From positions 62,001 to 126,000 of the forward strand of contig PBAX01000022.1 of NCBI GenBank assembly GCA_002716385.1: a DNA stretch of 64,000 nucleotides. The letters are read 5' to 3'. Below the pieces are notes generated by a model. The model did not search any database and was not told the DNA's origin. It saw only the letters and a list, made by a program, of their open reading frames with translations. Position numbers and translations under genes: made by a program. This stretch comes from Phycisphaerae bacterium. GTDB taxonomy: Bacteria > Planctomycetota > Phycisphaerae > Phycisphaerales > SM1A02. Below, piece by piece: positions 30,330 to 39,948 of this stretch (positions within the stretch are counted from its first letter, which is position 1; the number at the start of each line of letters is the position of its first letter).

Positions 30330-31211
30330 TCAGCGAACGTTCTGAACCTGTTCCTTGAGTCTGTCGATGGCGCCCTTGATCAGCACCGTTCTACGACTGA
30401 CTTCACTGTCAAGGCACTTGCTTCCGATGGTATTGGTTTCGCGTAGCATTTCCTGCGAGAGGAAATCAAGGGTTCGCCCAAGCGGTTCCCCCGTATCGGA
30501 GTTCATGAGTTCCTGGAAGTGATCCAGATGACCACTGAGGCGGATGACTTCCTCTGCAATGTCGGACCGCTCCGCGAATATCGCGACTTCCCGGACCAGA
30601 TCCTCGTCCGCCACGGTTGCGCCGACACTCGACATCAGTGATTCCATTCGCTGACGCAGGCGATCCTCATAGAGATTCACCACCACCGGGGAACGTTCGC
30701 GGATGAAATCAAGAGCTGTCCGGATCTCATCGAGGCTTCCCTGTAGATCCTGCTGCAAGGTTTCACCTTCACGACAACGCATTCCGTCCAGTTCATCACA
30801 GGCCTGCTTGAGCAATCGATGCATGATCTCGACCACGCGGCTGCGAGCGTCATCATCTACCTGTGCAACCAGAACCCCGGGCAGTTCCAACATGTCGGCG
30901 ATCTGAATGGAGAGGTCGTGCTTCTCGGAAACCGGTTTCAGCTGTTCGATGTAGCGATCGAGCACTGCCGGATCAACCGCGGCACCGGAATCCAGTGAAC
31001 TGCCACTGACCCGAACCGTCACGGTCACCGTTCCTCGATCCAGTGAACTGGAAACGATCTCCTCAAGGCCCTGTTCCAGACCCTGAAACTCCTCCGGCAA
31101 TCGAATGTGACACTTGAGATAGCGGCCATTCACCGCTCGAGCCTCGATCACGAAACGGCAACCATCCACGGTCTCCGTGGCGGATCCAAATCCGGTCATT
31201 GATCGGAGCAC
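30330..31211 (-). CDS. yicC: YicC-family endoribonuclease
   Basis: A 293-residue member of the YicC family, whose E. coli member cuts small RNAs such as RyhB. It has the N-terminal L-R-S-M-T-G-F-G start, the central E-A-R-A-V-N-G-R-Y-L-K-C-H-I-R-L-P motif, and the C-terminal block with F-L-S-Q-E-M-L-R-E-T-N-T-I-G-S-K-C and R-R-T-V-L-I-K-G-A-I-D-R-L-K-E-Q-V-Q-N-V. The start is GTG, which gives the same spacing to S-M-T as in E. coli YicC. It lies two bases after secG. Confidence 0.92.
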   Translation of the reverse strand: MLRSMTGFGSATETVDGCRFVIEARAVNGRYLKCHIRLPEEFQGLEQGLEEIVSSSLDRGTVTVTVRVSGSSLDSGAAVDPAVLDRYIEQLKPVSEKHDLSIQIADMLELPGVLVAQVDDDARSRVVEIMHRLLKQACDELDGMRCREGETLQQDLQGSLDEIRTALDFIRERSPVVVNLYEDRLRQRMESLMSSVGATVADEDLVREVAIFAERSDIAEEVIRLSGHLDHFQELMNSDTGEPLGRTLDFLSQEMLRETNTIGSKCLDSEVSRRTVLIKGAIDRLKEQVQNVR

Positions 31212-31213
31212 GG

Positions 31214-31660
31214 TCAGCCGCCCTCGCCAGTGGCGGGTGCTGATGCCGGCTCGCTGGGTGTGAAGATCCCCTCGGATTCAGCGGGGGCCGCGGGCGTGGA
31301 GGTCGCGCCCTCGGAAGGTGTTGCGCCCTCAGAATCACCCGGTACCTCGAATGGATCCGTAGCCGAGAATGGAAGAAGCGTTTCCTCGATATTCGGCGGT
31401 GCAGCCGGTGCCGTGTTGCGACTCTCCATCAGGTTGAGTGCAATGGCAAGACCCAGATAGACGCAGAAACCCAGAACCGTCATCACAGTCAGGGCATCAC
31501 CCACACGACCACCAAAGACACTCTCGGTACCACCACCACCGGCACCACCGAAGGCTCCAGCCAGACCCCCGCCTGCCGGGCGTTGAACGAGGATGATCAG
31601 GATCAACGCCACCGAGATGACGATGAAGATTGCCGTGAGGATGAGGTAGGTAGTAGTCAT
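31214..31660 (-). CDS. secG: Preprotein translocase subunit SecG
   Basis: Small accessory subunit of SecYEG, 148 residues. It has two membrane helices (Y-L-I-L-T-A-I-F-I-V-I-S-V-A-L-I-L-I-I-L and L-T-V-M-T-V-L-G-F-C-V-Y-L-G-L-A-I-A-L) around the signature V-Q-R-P-A-G-G-G-L-A-G-A-F-G-G. It is longer than the usual 75-110 because of a Pro/Ala/Ser/Glu-rich tail of about 65 residues. The ATG at 31660 was chosen; a TTG four codons upstream is possible. It lies between tpiA (57 bp upstream) and yicC. Confidence 0.92.
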   Translation of the reverse strand: MTTTYLILTAIFIVISVALILIILVQRPAGGGLAGAFGGAGGGGTESVFGGRVGDALTVMTVLGFCVYLGLAIALNLMESRNTAPAAPPNIEETLLPFSATDPFEVPGDSEGATPSEGATSTPAAPAESEGIFTPSEPASAPATGEGG

Positions 31661-31717
31661 GGTCGTCGTCAATTCCGGGATCGGCCTGTTTCTTCAACAG
31701 GCAGGCTGAAGTCAGAT

Positions 31718-32500
31718 TCAGGATGCAGAGCTGGATGCTGCAGCCTGGATAATCGCGAGAAAGGCCTCTGCATCCAGAGAGGCGCCGCCGATGAGCCCAC
31801 CATCCACATCCGGTTGGGCAAAGATGTCATCGGCATTCGAAGGCTTCACCGAGCCCCCATAGACAATGCGCACCCCTGAAGCGGACGGAGCATCATACTG
31901 CTTCTCGAGGTCTGCGCGAATCCTCCGGTGCATGGCTTGAGCATCCTCTGGTGAGGCATTTCGGCCCGTTCCGATGGCCCACACAGGCTCGTAGGCCAGG
32001 CTGATTCGGCTTAAATCCTCCTTTAAGACCCCTTCAAGGCCTGCCGCCACCTGCTGGGCAACGACTTCCTCGCTGTGCCCTGCTTCTCGCTCAGCCAGTT
32101 GCTCCCCCACACACAACATGACCTGAAGCCCCTCGGCGATGGCCTGGCGAACCTTGGCATTGAGAAGGGAATCGGACTCGCCAAGCCCGTGTCGACGCTC
32201 CGAGTGCCCCACCAATGTCATTGTGCAACCTGAGTTGAGTAGCATCGAGGCGCTCACCTGCCCCGTATAGGCACCGGAAATCTTGTCGCTAACATCCTGA
32301 CCACCAACGAGCACGGGGGAATCGGAGGCCTCACGGCCTATGTGCGAGAGCCAAGGAAATGGTGGAAAAAGACAGACATCACATCGTTGGGCCCAATCGG
32401 CATCAAGCGCATCGATGATCGCTCTGGCCAGTTCAAGGGCCTCCTCCGGCCCCGTATTCATCTTCCAGTTTCCCCCTACAAGGGGCTGTCGAGCATCCAT
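31718..32500 (-). CDS. tpiA: Triosephosphate isomerase
   Basis: Glycolytic enzyme interconverting DHAP and G3P, 260 residues. Catalytic Lys is in G-G-N-W-K-M-N (residues 9-15), His in T-L-V-G-H-S-E-R-R (about 96-104), and Glu in L-A-Y-E-P-V-W-A-I-G-T-G (about 168-179), followed by loop 6. The phosphate site V-Y-G-G-S-V-K is also present. The ATG at 32500 is preceded by GAGGAGG with good spacing. It heads a leftward tpiA-secG-yicC-kinase-PDZ group and diverges from alaS across 172 bp. Confidence 0.97.
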   Translation of the reverse strand: MDARQPLVGGNWKMNTGPEEALELARAIIDALDADWAQRCDVCLFPPFPWLSHIGREASDSPVLVGGQDVSDKISGAYTGQVSASMLLNSGCTMTLVGHSERRHGLGESDSLLNAKVRQAIAEGLQVMLCVGEQLAEREAGHSEEVVAQQVAAGLEGVLKEDLSRISLAYEPVWAIGTGRNASPEDAQAMHRRIRADLEKQYDAPSASGVRIVYGGSVKPSNADDIFAQPDVDGGLIGGASLDAEAFLAIIQAAASSSAS

Positions 32501-32672
32501 GGACGCGACCTCCTCGATATGACGTCGCGAGGATAGCGGCTCCGGCTCCAAGATGGCCCGGAATTCCGCTCGAACCCTCTCCACCTGCAAATTCGGACGT
32601 CTGATCGCCCGTGCAGCAGTACACTGCCGCATTCTGTTGCTGGTTGAAGAGATCCATGCCTGGAGGCTGCAG

Positions 32673-35495
32673 ATGACCCCCTCTCAAGATGCGAACACAC
32701 CTGCCCACCGCTCCGCGGAGGAAATCCGCCGTGATTTCATCGACTTCTTCGCGGAGCAGGTCGGACACACGATCGTACCCTCGTCTCCAGTCGTTCCACA
32801 TGACGATCCGACTCTGCTGTTCACCAATGCCGGAATGAACCAGTTCAAGGATGTGTTTCTCGGTCAGGGTGAACGTCCATACAAGCGAGCGGTCGATACA
32901 CAGAAGTGCATTCGAGCGGGCGGGAAGCACAACGACCTCGAGGATGTCGGAACGGACACCTATCACCACACGTTCTTTGAGATGCTCGGCAACTGGTCGT
33001 TCGGCGACTACTTCAAGGCCGAGGCCATCAAATGGGCCTGGCAACTTCTGACTGAGGTCTGGGGTCTTCCACCGGAAAGACTGCATGTGACTGTGTTCGA
33101 AGGATCGACTGAAGACGGGACAGAACCGGACGAGGAAGCACATGAACTTTGGCTGAAGCACACGAGCGTGGACCCCGAGAACATCACTCGCTGGGGTCGC
33201 AAAGACAACTTCTGGGAGATGGGCTCAACCGGACCATGCGGTCCCTGCAGTGAGATCCACTACGACGGCACGGCAGATGGAAACGGTGGCAAGCTCGTCA
33301 ACATGGATCACCCGGATGTGATCGAGATCTGGAATCTGGTTTTCATCCAGTTCAATCGCCGAGCCGATGGCACGCTGGTACCCCTTCCATCGAAGCATGT
33401 CGATACCGGCATGGGATTCGAGCGAATCGTCAGGGTCCTCCAGAACAAGACCAGCAACTATGACACCGATCTGTGGACTCCACTGTTCGACGCCATTCAG
33501 TCCCACAGTCAGGCTCGGCCGTACGGCAGCAGCCTGGATGATCCGATCGACATCGCCTACCGGGTGATCGCGGACCATGTCCGATGCATAACCATCGCAT
33601 TGGCGGACGGTGCACGTCCAGGGAATGAGGGGCGTGCCTATGTCCTTCGAAGAATTCTTCGACGGGCAGTTCGAATGGTGCATCAGACCCTTGGTGTGCA
33701 TGAGCCTATGCTCTGCAAGATCGTTCCTGCCGTCGCAAGCAGTCTGGGCTCCATCTTCCCCGAACTTGTTACCGAACAGGACACGGTCGCCGCCATCATC
33801 CGTGACGAGGAACAGGCTTTCCTGCGGACATTGGAACGGGGTCTCGCCCTCTTCGACAACGCCGCCACTTCTGCAAAGGACGGCAGGATCTCCGGCGAGG
33901 ATGCCTTCGCACTTCACGACACCTTCGGATTTCCGATCGATCTGACCGAACTGATGTCGCGTGAGCGAGGACTCGAAATCGATCGAGCTGGCTATGAGCA
34001 GTTAATGGAATCCGCACGTGAACGATCCCGTGCCTCCAGCAGCGACTCCACGGAAATGACCCTGCCCGCCGATGCCATCGCCCGCCTGTCGCAGGACGGC
34101 GTTCAACCCACGGATGATCTACCCAAGTTCCAGACCGGCGAGGTGGAGAGCAGCATCCTGGCCATTTGGGATGGGAGCGACTTCAAGGATCGAGTCGAAT
34201 CGGGAACCTCCGTCGGTCTGATCCTGGACAACACTCCGTTCTATGCCGATCAGGGTGGACAGGTCGGCGATACCGGACGGTATGTGGCAGGAGACGCCGT
34301 CTTCCATGTGAACCAGACTCGACGATTCGGCGACTATGTCCTGCACGAGGGCACCGGTGAAGGACTGGACCTGAACACCACGGGTCTGGCATCGATAGAT
34401 CAGGAGAAACGTGATCGGATCGAATCCAACCATACCTGCACGCATCTTCTCAATCTCGCCTTGAGATCGACACTCGGTGACGATGTCCAGCAGAAGGGTT
34501 CCCTCGTGGCTGCCGATCGCCTTCGTTTCGATTTCTCCTCTCGTTCCGCACCGACCTCGGAACAGCTCGCGACAGTCGAGAATGATGTACGCGCTGCGAT
34601 CGCCAGCGGAATGGACGTGCATGCTGCGGATATGCCGCTTGATTCCGCGATGAAGATCACTGGCGTCCGCGCCGTATTCGGGGAGCGATATCCCGATCCA
34701 GTCCGAGTCGTCAGCATCGGGGCCGCCTCAGCGGATCTTGTCGAGCGTCCGGAGGATCCTGAATGGATGAACCACTCGATCGAATTCTGTGGTGGCACCC
34801 ATCTGGAGAACACCTCCAGGGCCGAGGACTTCCTTCTGATCCAGGAACAGGGATTGGCCGCTGGTGTCCGCCGCGTGTCGGCCTTGACCGGAACAGCTGC
34901 TCGGGAAGCCGTCGAACGTGGCGAGCAGTTGTCGGCAGATGTGACGGAGGCCAGCTCCTGCGAGGATCTCGAGCTCGCGAATCGAATCGATGTTCTTGCC
35001 AAGCGGGCCGACGAGGAGACACTCGGCCTGCTTGCACGGGAACAGATCAAGCACACGCTTGAATCGCTGCGATCAAGAGTCAAGGCCGCCCGTAAATCTG
35101 CGGCGAAGTCGTCGAAGAACGAAGCCGTCGCACTCGCCCGTTCGATTTCCGATGATTCCGAAGGTGACGTCATCGCGAGCGTCATGGAAGGTGTCGTTGA
35201 ACGTGACGATCTTCTTGCGGCAATGGACACGATCCGCGGCAGCCATCCCGACTCGGCCTGCATGCTTCTGGGTACCGATCACGAAGCCGGCAAGGTCGTG
35301 ATGGTCGCGAGGGTTCCCGATACGCTCATCGAACGAGGATTGAAGGCAGGGAACTGGATCAAGCATGTCGCCTCAATGTGTGGTGGTGGTGGTGGTGGAA
35401 GACCAGACATGGCTCAGGCTGGCGGCAGCAAACCCGAATGTGCGCAGGAAGCAGCCGTCGACGGGACGAACTGGGCACTCGAGCAGCTGAAATGA
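32673..35495 (+). CDS. alaS: Alanyl-tRNA synthetase
   Basis: Class II synthetase with editing domain, 940 residues. The N-terminal catalytic core begins R-R-D-F-I-D-F-F-A-E-Q-V-G-H and has N-A-G-M-N-Q-F-K-D. The editing site is H-T-C-T-H (about residue 586) with C-G-G-T-H (about 705), and the C-Ala domain holds C-G-G-G-G-G-G-R-P-D-M-A-Q-A-G-G near the end. The ATG at 32673 has GGAGG six bases upstream. A (GGT) run at 35380-35399 encodes the Gly stretch. Its TGA overlaps the ATG of the next gene, which suggests translational coupling. Confidence 0.97.
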   Translation: MTPSQDANTPAHRSAEEIRRDFIDFFAEQVGHTIVPSSPVVPHDDPTLLFTNAGMNQFKDVFLGQGERPYKRAVDTQKCIRAGGKHNDLEDVGTDTYHHTFFEMLGNWSFGDYFKAEAIKWAWQLLTEVWGLPPERLHVTVFEGSTEDGTEPDEEAHELWLKHTSVDPENITRWGRKDNFWEMGSTGPCGPCSEIHYDGTADGNGGKLVNMDHPDVIEIWNLVFIQFNRRADGTLVPLPSKHVDTGMGFERIVRVLQNKTSNYDTDLWTPLFDAIQSHSQARPYGSSLDDPIDIAYRVIADHVRCITIALADGARPGNEGRAYVLRRILRRAVRMVHQTLGVHEPMLCKIVPAVASSLGSIFPELVTEQDTVAAIIRDEEQAFLRTLERGLALFDNAATSAKDGRISGEDAFALHDTFGFPIDLTELMSRERGLEIDRAGYEQLMESARERSRASSSDSTEMTLPADAIARLSQDGVQPTDDLPKFQTGEVESSILAIWDGSDFKDRVESGTSVGLILDNTPFYADQGGQVGDTGRYVAGDAVFHVNQTRRFGDYVLHEGTGEGLDLNTTGLASIDQEKRDRIESNHTCTHLLNLALRSTLGDDVQQKGSLVAADRLRFDFSSRSAPTSEQLATVENDVRAAIASGMDVHAADMPLDSAMKITGVRAVFGERYPDPVRVVSIGAASADLVERPEDPEWMNHSIEFCGGTHLENTSRAEDFLLIQEQGLAAGVRRVSALTGTAAREAVERGEQLSADVTEASSCEDLELANRIDVLAKRADEETLGLLAREQIKHTLESLRSRVKAARKSAAKSSKNEAVALARSISDDSEGDVIASVMEGVVERDDLLAAMDTIRGSHPDSACMLLGTDHEAGKVVMVARVPDTLIERGLKAGNWIKHVASMCGGGGGGRPDMAQAGGSKPECAQEAAVDGTNWALEQLK

Positions 35496-36442
35496 CTTGC
35501 ATTGATCCCTCCAGACGAAGGGTCATCCAGTCAATAGGAGTCGCTTCCATTGGAGGTCTCCTGGCAAGCTGCTCCAGGACGAGCAGGAACGAATCGGAGA
35601 ATCACGGGATGAGTGAAACGAATATCGAGTATCCAATCTCACTGGCGCAATGGTCGCTTCATCGAACGATACGCAGTGGTGAACTCGATCCCCTCGACTT
35701 CGCCAGGATGACGCGTGAAGAATGGGATCTGGGCGGCGTCGAATATGTGAACACCTTCTTCAAGGACAAGGTCTCCGACGAATCCTACCTTTCCGAACTG
35801 AAGAAGCGGGCAGATGATCATGGTGTGCAGAGCCTACTGATCATGATCGACAACGAAGGCCACATGGGCGCTGCGGACGGGAGTGAACTGAAGTCGACCA
35901 TCGAGAATCATCGACGATGGCTCGAGGCGGCAAAACGCCTGGGCTGCCACTGCATTCGCGTGAATGCCCAGTCGGAGGGAACGCCTGAAGAACAGAGCGA
36001 TCGATGCCTGGAGGGCTTCAGCCGATTGATGCCGCACGCAGACGAGCTCGAGATCAACGTCACGATCGAAAATCATGGGGGCCTCTCGAGCAACGGTGCC
36101 TGGCTCTCCGCTCTCATCGAGCGTGTGGATCATCCTCGGCTCGGCACGCTTCCCGACTTCGGGAACTTCATTCTCGATTGGGATACGCGGGAAACCTACG
36201 ATCGCTATCTGGGAATGACCGAACTCATGCCGTTCGCATTGGCGCTGAGTGCAAAAAGCAACGACTTCAACGAGGATGGCGAGGAGATCCACTCCGACTT
36301 CACGAGGATGCTCTCGATCGCTCGCCAGGCTGGCTACGATGGCTGGGTCGGAATCGAGTACGAGGGTGAGAAGCTTTCCGAACGGGATGGCATCACCGCG
36401 ACCAGGGACCTGCTTATGAGGAATGGCTGTCGAAGGACATGA
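35492..36442 (+). CDS. Lipoprotein-like sugar phosphate isomerase/epimerase (TIM barrel)
   Basis: A 316-residue xylose-isomerase-like TIM-barrel protein (AP endonuclease family 2 fold). Barrel motifs are visible: L-G-G-V-E-Y-V-N near residue 80, I-R-V-N-A-Q-S-E near 150, V-T-I-E-N-H-G-G-L-S near 190, G-T-L-P-D-F-G-N near 220 and G-I-E-Y-E-G near 300, carrying the usual metal-binding Glu, Asp, His and Glu. The N-terminus has S-R-R-R-V-I-Q-S then a hydrophobic run ending L-L-A-S-C, so it looks like a Tat-type signal with a lipobox. Substrate unknown. It is coupled to alaS by an ATGA overlap, which is an odd partnership. Confidence 0.78.
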   Translation: MTCIDPSRRRVIQSIGVASIGGLLASCSRTSRNESENHGMSETNIEYPISLAQWSLHRTIRSGELDPLDFARMTREEWDLGGVEYVNTFFKDKVSDESYLSELKKRADDHGVQSLLIMIDNEGHMGAADGSELKSTIENHRRWLEAAKRLGCHCIRVNAQSEGTPEEQSDRCLEGFSRLMPHADELEINVTIENHGGLSSNGAWLSALIERVDHPRLGTLPDFGNFILDWDTRETYDRYLGMTELMPFALALSAKSNDFNEDGEEIHSDFTRMLSIARQAGYDGWVGIEYEGEKLSERDGITATRDLLMRNGCRRT

Positions 36443-36452
36443 GGCACTCCAT

Positions 36453-37481
36453 ATGAAAGCATTGATCATCCAGAAAGCCGGTTTGCCCGTCACACCCAAC
36501 ATCGAACTGGTTCAGGACCATCCGAAACCCGAGCCCGGACCCGGTGAGGTGCTTGTCAAGACCGAAGCTTCGGCCCTCAATCGACTCGACATCTGGGTCG
36601 GCGCAGGAATGCCCGGAGCAGAGGAGTTCCCACGCATCAGCGGGTCGGATGGTTGTGGTCGAATCGAGGCCGTCGGCGACGGTGTCGATGATGCTTGGAT
36701 CGGCAAACGCGTCATGATGAACGCGGCGAAACCAGCAGCAGACAATCCGTATCCCGATCGTGCCCCCGCCCTGCCCGATCTGCACATGATCGGCGAGTTC
36801 GAACAAGGTTGTCATGCCGAATATTTCGTGGGACCGGCCACTCAGGTACTCGATATCGGCGAGCTCGATCCGATCGAGGCCGCCGCCTACGGTCTGACGC
36901 ATCTGACGGCCTGGCGAATGATGTTGACGCGAGCTTCCCTGAAGGCCGGCCAATGGGTCCTGATACCGGGCATCGGAGGCGGCCTCGCATTGGCGGCACT
37001 CAACATCGCGGGTCATCTCGGCTGCCGCACCATCGTCACCTCACGGCATCAATGGAAACTTGATCGCGCCATCGAACTCGGCGCCCAGCACACGATTCTC
37101 GACACGGGTGAGAACTGGTCGAAGCAGGTGCGGGAGATCACCGGAAAACGTGGTGTCGATGTCTGCGTCGAATCGGTGGGTGGCGCCATCCACGACTCGG
37201 TACTCAAGTCGCTGGCTCGTGGTGGAGTCATGGTCACCTGCGGGACAACAGCTGGATTCGAAGCCAAAACCAACCTCCAGAGGATCTTCTGGCATCAACT
37301 CACCATCATCGGATCGACCATGGGCGACATGGATGAATTCCGACAGGCGGTTTCCCTGTTCCAGTCAGGATCACTGAGACCGACCATCGACCGGGTATTC
37401 ACTCCCGAGCAGGGCCATGAGGCCTGGGGAAGGCTCGAGGCCGGTGAACAGTTTGGGAAGATCGTTCTGGATTGGACCTGA
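36453..37481 (+). CDS. Zinc-independent MDR oxidoreductase (quinone reductase/ADH-like)
   Basis: A 342-residue medium-chain dehydrogenase/reductase. The GroES-like N-terminal domain (residues 1-130) has P-G-E-V-L-V-K-T-E-A-S-A-L-N-R-L-D, where Asn replaces the catalytic-zinc Cys, as in quinone reductases. The Rossmann motif is L-I-P-G-I-G-G-G-L-A-L-A-A (about 160-172), followed by V-D-V-C-V-E-S-V-G-G. No structural-zinc Cys cluster is visible. It probably uses NADPH; the substrate is unknown. GAGG lies eight bases before the ATG, and the gene follows the TIM-barrel gene by 10 bp. Confidence 0.85.
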   Translation: MKALIIQKAGLPVTPNIELVQDHPKPEPGPGEVLVKTEASALNRLDIWVGAGMPGAEEFPRISGSDGCGRIEAVGDGVDDAWIGKRVMMNAAKPAADNPYPDRAPALPDLHMIGEFEQGCHAEYFVGPATQVLDIGELDPIEAAAYGLTHLTAWRMMLTRASLKAGQWVLIPGIGGGLALAALNIAGHLGCRTIVTSRHQWKLDRAIELGAQHTILDTGENWSKQVREITGKRGVDVCVESVGGAIHDSVLKSLARGGVMVTCGTTAGFEAKTNLQRIFWHQLTIIGSTMGDMDEFRQAVSLFQSGSLRPTIDRVFTPEQGHEAWGRLEAGEQFGKIVLDWT

Positions 37482-37510
37482 TTTCGGCATAGTCTTTCAG
37501 GAACCCACGC

Positions 37511-38764
37511 ATGTCTCGATCCAGATCAACATCCTTCTCGAACGACCCCCATCTGCAGGGCGAGCTGTTCGATGTGATTCGGCGGAAGCTTCAGGAAAAC
37601 TCGGAGCAGATGGTCCGCTTTCGACGGGATCTCCATGCCCATCCGGAACTGGCTGGCGAGGAATTCCGGACGACTGACCGGCTGGCCGAGCGAATGAACG
37701 CACTGGGTTACGATCTTCACGATCTGCCTGGCACTGGTGTCGTCGCCGACCTTCATGTCGGCGGCCCGGACGATCGATGGATGGCCATACGATCTGACAT
37801 CGATTGCGTTCCGATCGACGACGAGAAGTCGGTGTCATGGAGATCGAGAAACAAGGGGCGATGTCATGCCTGTGGTCACGATGCACATGCCACAATGGCT
37901 TTGTTTGCGGGAGAAGCACTGGCAAGCCAACGACTGACGCTGGAGGAAATGAAACTCGGCGCAAATCTCCGGATCATCTTCCAACCTGCGGAGGAAACAG
38001 CGATGGGCGCCAAGCAGCTGATCACCGCCGGTGTCGTCAACGGGGTACAGAACATGGTTGCCCTGCATTGCGACCCGTTTCTAGATGTCGGATCTATCGG
38101 CATCCGCTCCGGTCCCATCACCTCCTGCATGAGCACCTTTCGCATAACCATCTCCGGAGAAGGTGGGCATTCAGCGCGACCGCATGAAGCCATCGATCCA
38201 GTTCCTGCAGCGGTCAATGTCGCTTCCATGCTCTATCAACTGGCCCCCCGGAGCATGGACAGTCGCTATGCCATGTGCCTCACCATCACGAGTCTCACAG
38301 CTGGAGAGGCATTCAACGCCATACCGGACAAGGCGGTGCTGTGTGGAACGCTCAGGGCAGGCCGAGCAGAGGATCTGGAGAAGGTCAAGAAAGCCATGGA
38401 TCGCTGCATTCGCGGTGTCTGCGAAGCCACAGGCTGCGGAGCCGCCCTCGAGTTTCCCTATACGGCACCCGCGACGGACAACCATCAACATCCCACCAAC
38501 CTCATCGAGCAAGCCGCTCGAAGCGTGGTTGATGAAAGCGGTATCATCCACATAGAGCTTCCCAGCCTTGGTGGCGAGGACTTCGCGTACTTTCAACAAG
38601 TCATACCAGGCTCGATGGCACGACTTGGAACCGGGAGCGGGGCAATCTCGGATCGACGCCCGCTCCATTCATCATGCTTTGATATCGACGAAAACGCTCT
38701 TCCAATTGGATCGCTTCTTCTCGCCGCAACCGCTGTTCTGGGCATGGCGGAAGAGGCCTCCTGA
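37511..38764 (+). CDS. M20-family amidohydrolase (hippurate/IAA-amino acid hydrolase type)
   Basis: A 417-residue metal-dependent N-acyl amino acid hydrolase. It has R-R-D-L-H-A-H-P-E-L-A-G-E-E at about 38-51, the metal ligand block G-R-C-H-A-C-G-H-D-A-H-A-T-M (about 117-130) with the Cys typical of this subgroup, F-Q-P-A-E-E-T-A-M-G-A (about 158-168), H-C-D-P near 186, and the dimerisation domain with G-E-G-G-H-S-A-R-P-H-E-A-I-D-P. The C-terminal G-G-E-D-F-A-Y-F completes the site. The ATG is seven bases after AGGA. It sits between an oxidoreductase and a YbdK-type ligase, and could act on amide bonds made by neighbouring enzymes, but this is speculation. Confidence 0.9.
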   Translation: MSRSRSTSFSNDPHLQGELFDVIRRKLQENSEQMVRFRRDLHAHPELAGEEFRTTDRLAERMNALGYDLHDLPGTGVVADLHVGGPDDRWMAIRSDIDCVPIDDEKSVSWRSRNKGRCHACGHDAHATMALFAGEALASQRLTLEEMKLGANLRIIFQPAEETAMGAKQLITAGVVNGVQNMVALHCDPFLDVGSIGIRSGPITSCMSTFRITISGEGGHSARPHEAIDPVPAAVNVASMLYQLAPRSMDSRYAMCLTITSLTAGEAFNAIPDKAVLCGTLRAGRAEDLEKVKKAMDRCIRGVCEATGCGAALEFPYTAPATDNHQHPTNLIEQAARSVVDESGIIHIELPSLGGEDFAYFQQVIPGSMARLGTGSGAISDRRPLHSSCFDIDENALPIGSLLLAATAVLGMAEEAS

Positions 38765-38808
38765 AAATCGATTGATCGAGTTTCGTCTCATGTGACTGGA
38801 GTACTTCC

Positions 38809-39948
38809 ATGGCCATGCGTTTCAAACCAAGCACCAACACGAGTATTGGCGTTGAAATCGAGCTGGGGCTCATCAACAGCGAATCACTTGAACTGTCGAT
38901 GGATGTCCCCGAGATGCTCAGGCGTCTGCCCACTGGATGGGAGGACTCGATCAAACCTGAATTCATGAGGAGCTACCTCGAATTCAACACCGGTGTCTGT
39001 CAGACGGTTGATGAAGTAAGAAGAGATCTCTCCGAGAAGCTTCAATGGGGCTATGAAACCGCGGCCGAAATGGGCAACACCTTCCTGTGGAGCGGTACCC
39101 ATCCAACGAGTCATTGGAAGGACCAGAAGCTCACGGACGACGAGCGTTACGAGTGGCTGATGGAAACAATGCAGTTCGTCGCTCGCCGACTTGTCGTGTT
39201 CGGCCTTCATGTCCATATCGGAGTCGACTCGGGTGACAAGGCCATCCAGATGTGCGATCGGCTCCTGAGGCATCTCCCAGTGCTACTAGCCTTGTCATCC
39301 AATTCGCCACATTGGTGTGGACGAAACACCGGACTGCATTCCTATCGATCCAAGGTCATGGAATCACTCCCTACGGCAGGCCTTCCCGAGACGATGCGCA
39401 ACTGGTCGGAATACAACTGGCTGACCGATCACCTGATCGCCACAGACTTCATACATTCACCCCGTGAGATCTGGTGGGATGTTCGACCGGTCGCCCGATT
39501 CGGAACCGTGGAGATCCGGGTGATGGATACGCCGATGACCATGGAGCATCTGCTTGGGCTGGTCGCGATGACACAATGCATCGTCTCCGGACTCTCGTCC
39601 GAAATCGATAGAGGCATGTATCTCGTCGACTGCCATCCCATGATCGCCCGTCAGAACAAATGGCACGCCGCTCGTTACGGACTGGACGCCACCCTGGCCG
39701 ATCCGGACACCATGCACGCGATACCTGCCCGGCAACAGGCGAGACTGCTCCTGGATCTGTGCCAACCACTGTCGGAGAAGCTGGGCTGTGCCGAGGAACT
39801 GTCCTACGTCGAACGCATTCTTGAGAATGGCAGCGGTGCCGCGACGCAGCACAAGGTCGCCAAGGATACCGGTGATCTGAAGGAAGTCATCAGGACCACT
39901 CTGGACGTCACGGGAAAGCCATGGGAACAACCGTCCACGAGTTCCTAG
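38809..39948 (+). CDS. Carboxylate-amine ligase, glutamate-cysteine ligase 2 type (YbdK)
   Basis: A 379-residue member of the YbdK/GCS2 family, ATP-grasp-like ligases joining glutamate to an amine such as cysteine. Typical blocks are S-I-G-V-E-I-E-L-G-L-I near the start, L-E-F-N-T-G-V-C near 60, S-G-T-H-P near 96, G-L-H-V-H-I-G-V near 130, L-A-L-S-S-N-S-P-H-W near 160, R-P-V-A-R-F-G-T-V-E-I-R-V-M-D near 225. TGGAG precedes the ATG by eight bases. The stop TAG shares a CTAG with the opposing tmk stop. True substrate unknown. Confidence 0.9.
   Translation: MAMRFKPSTNTSIGVEIELGLINSESLELSMDVPEMLRRLPTGWEDSIKPEFMRSYLEFNTGVCQTVDEVRRDLSEKLQWGYETAAEMGNTFLWSGTHPTSHWKDQKLTDDERYEWLMETMQFVARRLVVFGLHVHIGVDSGDKAIQMCDRLLRHLPVLLALSSNSPHWCGRNTGLHSYRSKVMESLPTAGLPETMRNWSEYNWLTDHLIATDFIHSPREIWWDVRPVARFGTVEIRVMDTPMTMEHLLGLVAMTQCIVSGLSSEIDRGMYLVDCHPMIARQNKWHAARYGLDATLADPDTMHAIPARQQARLLLDLCQPLSEKLGCAEELSYVERILENGSGAATQHKVAKDTGDLKEVIRTTLDVTGKPWEQPSTSS

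Noticed and set aside
35378-35491. Trp-rich extension of the TIM-barrel lipoprotein
   Set aside because: It is the shifted frame of the Gly-coding run in alaS.
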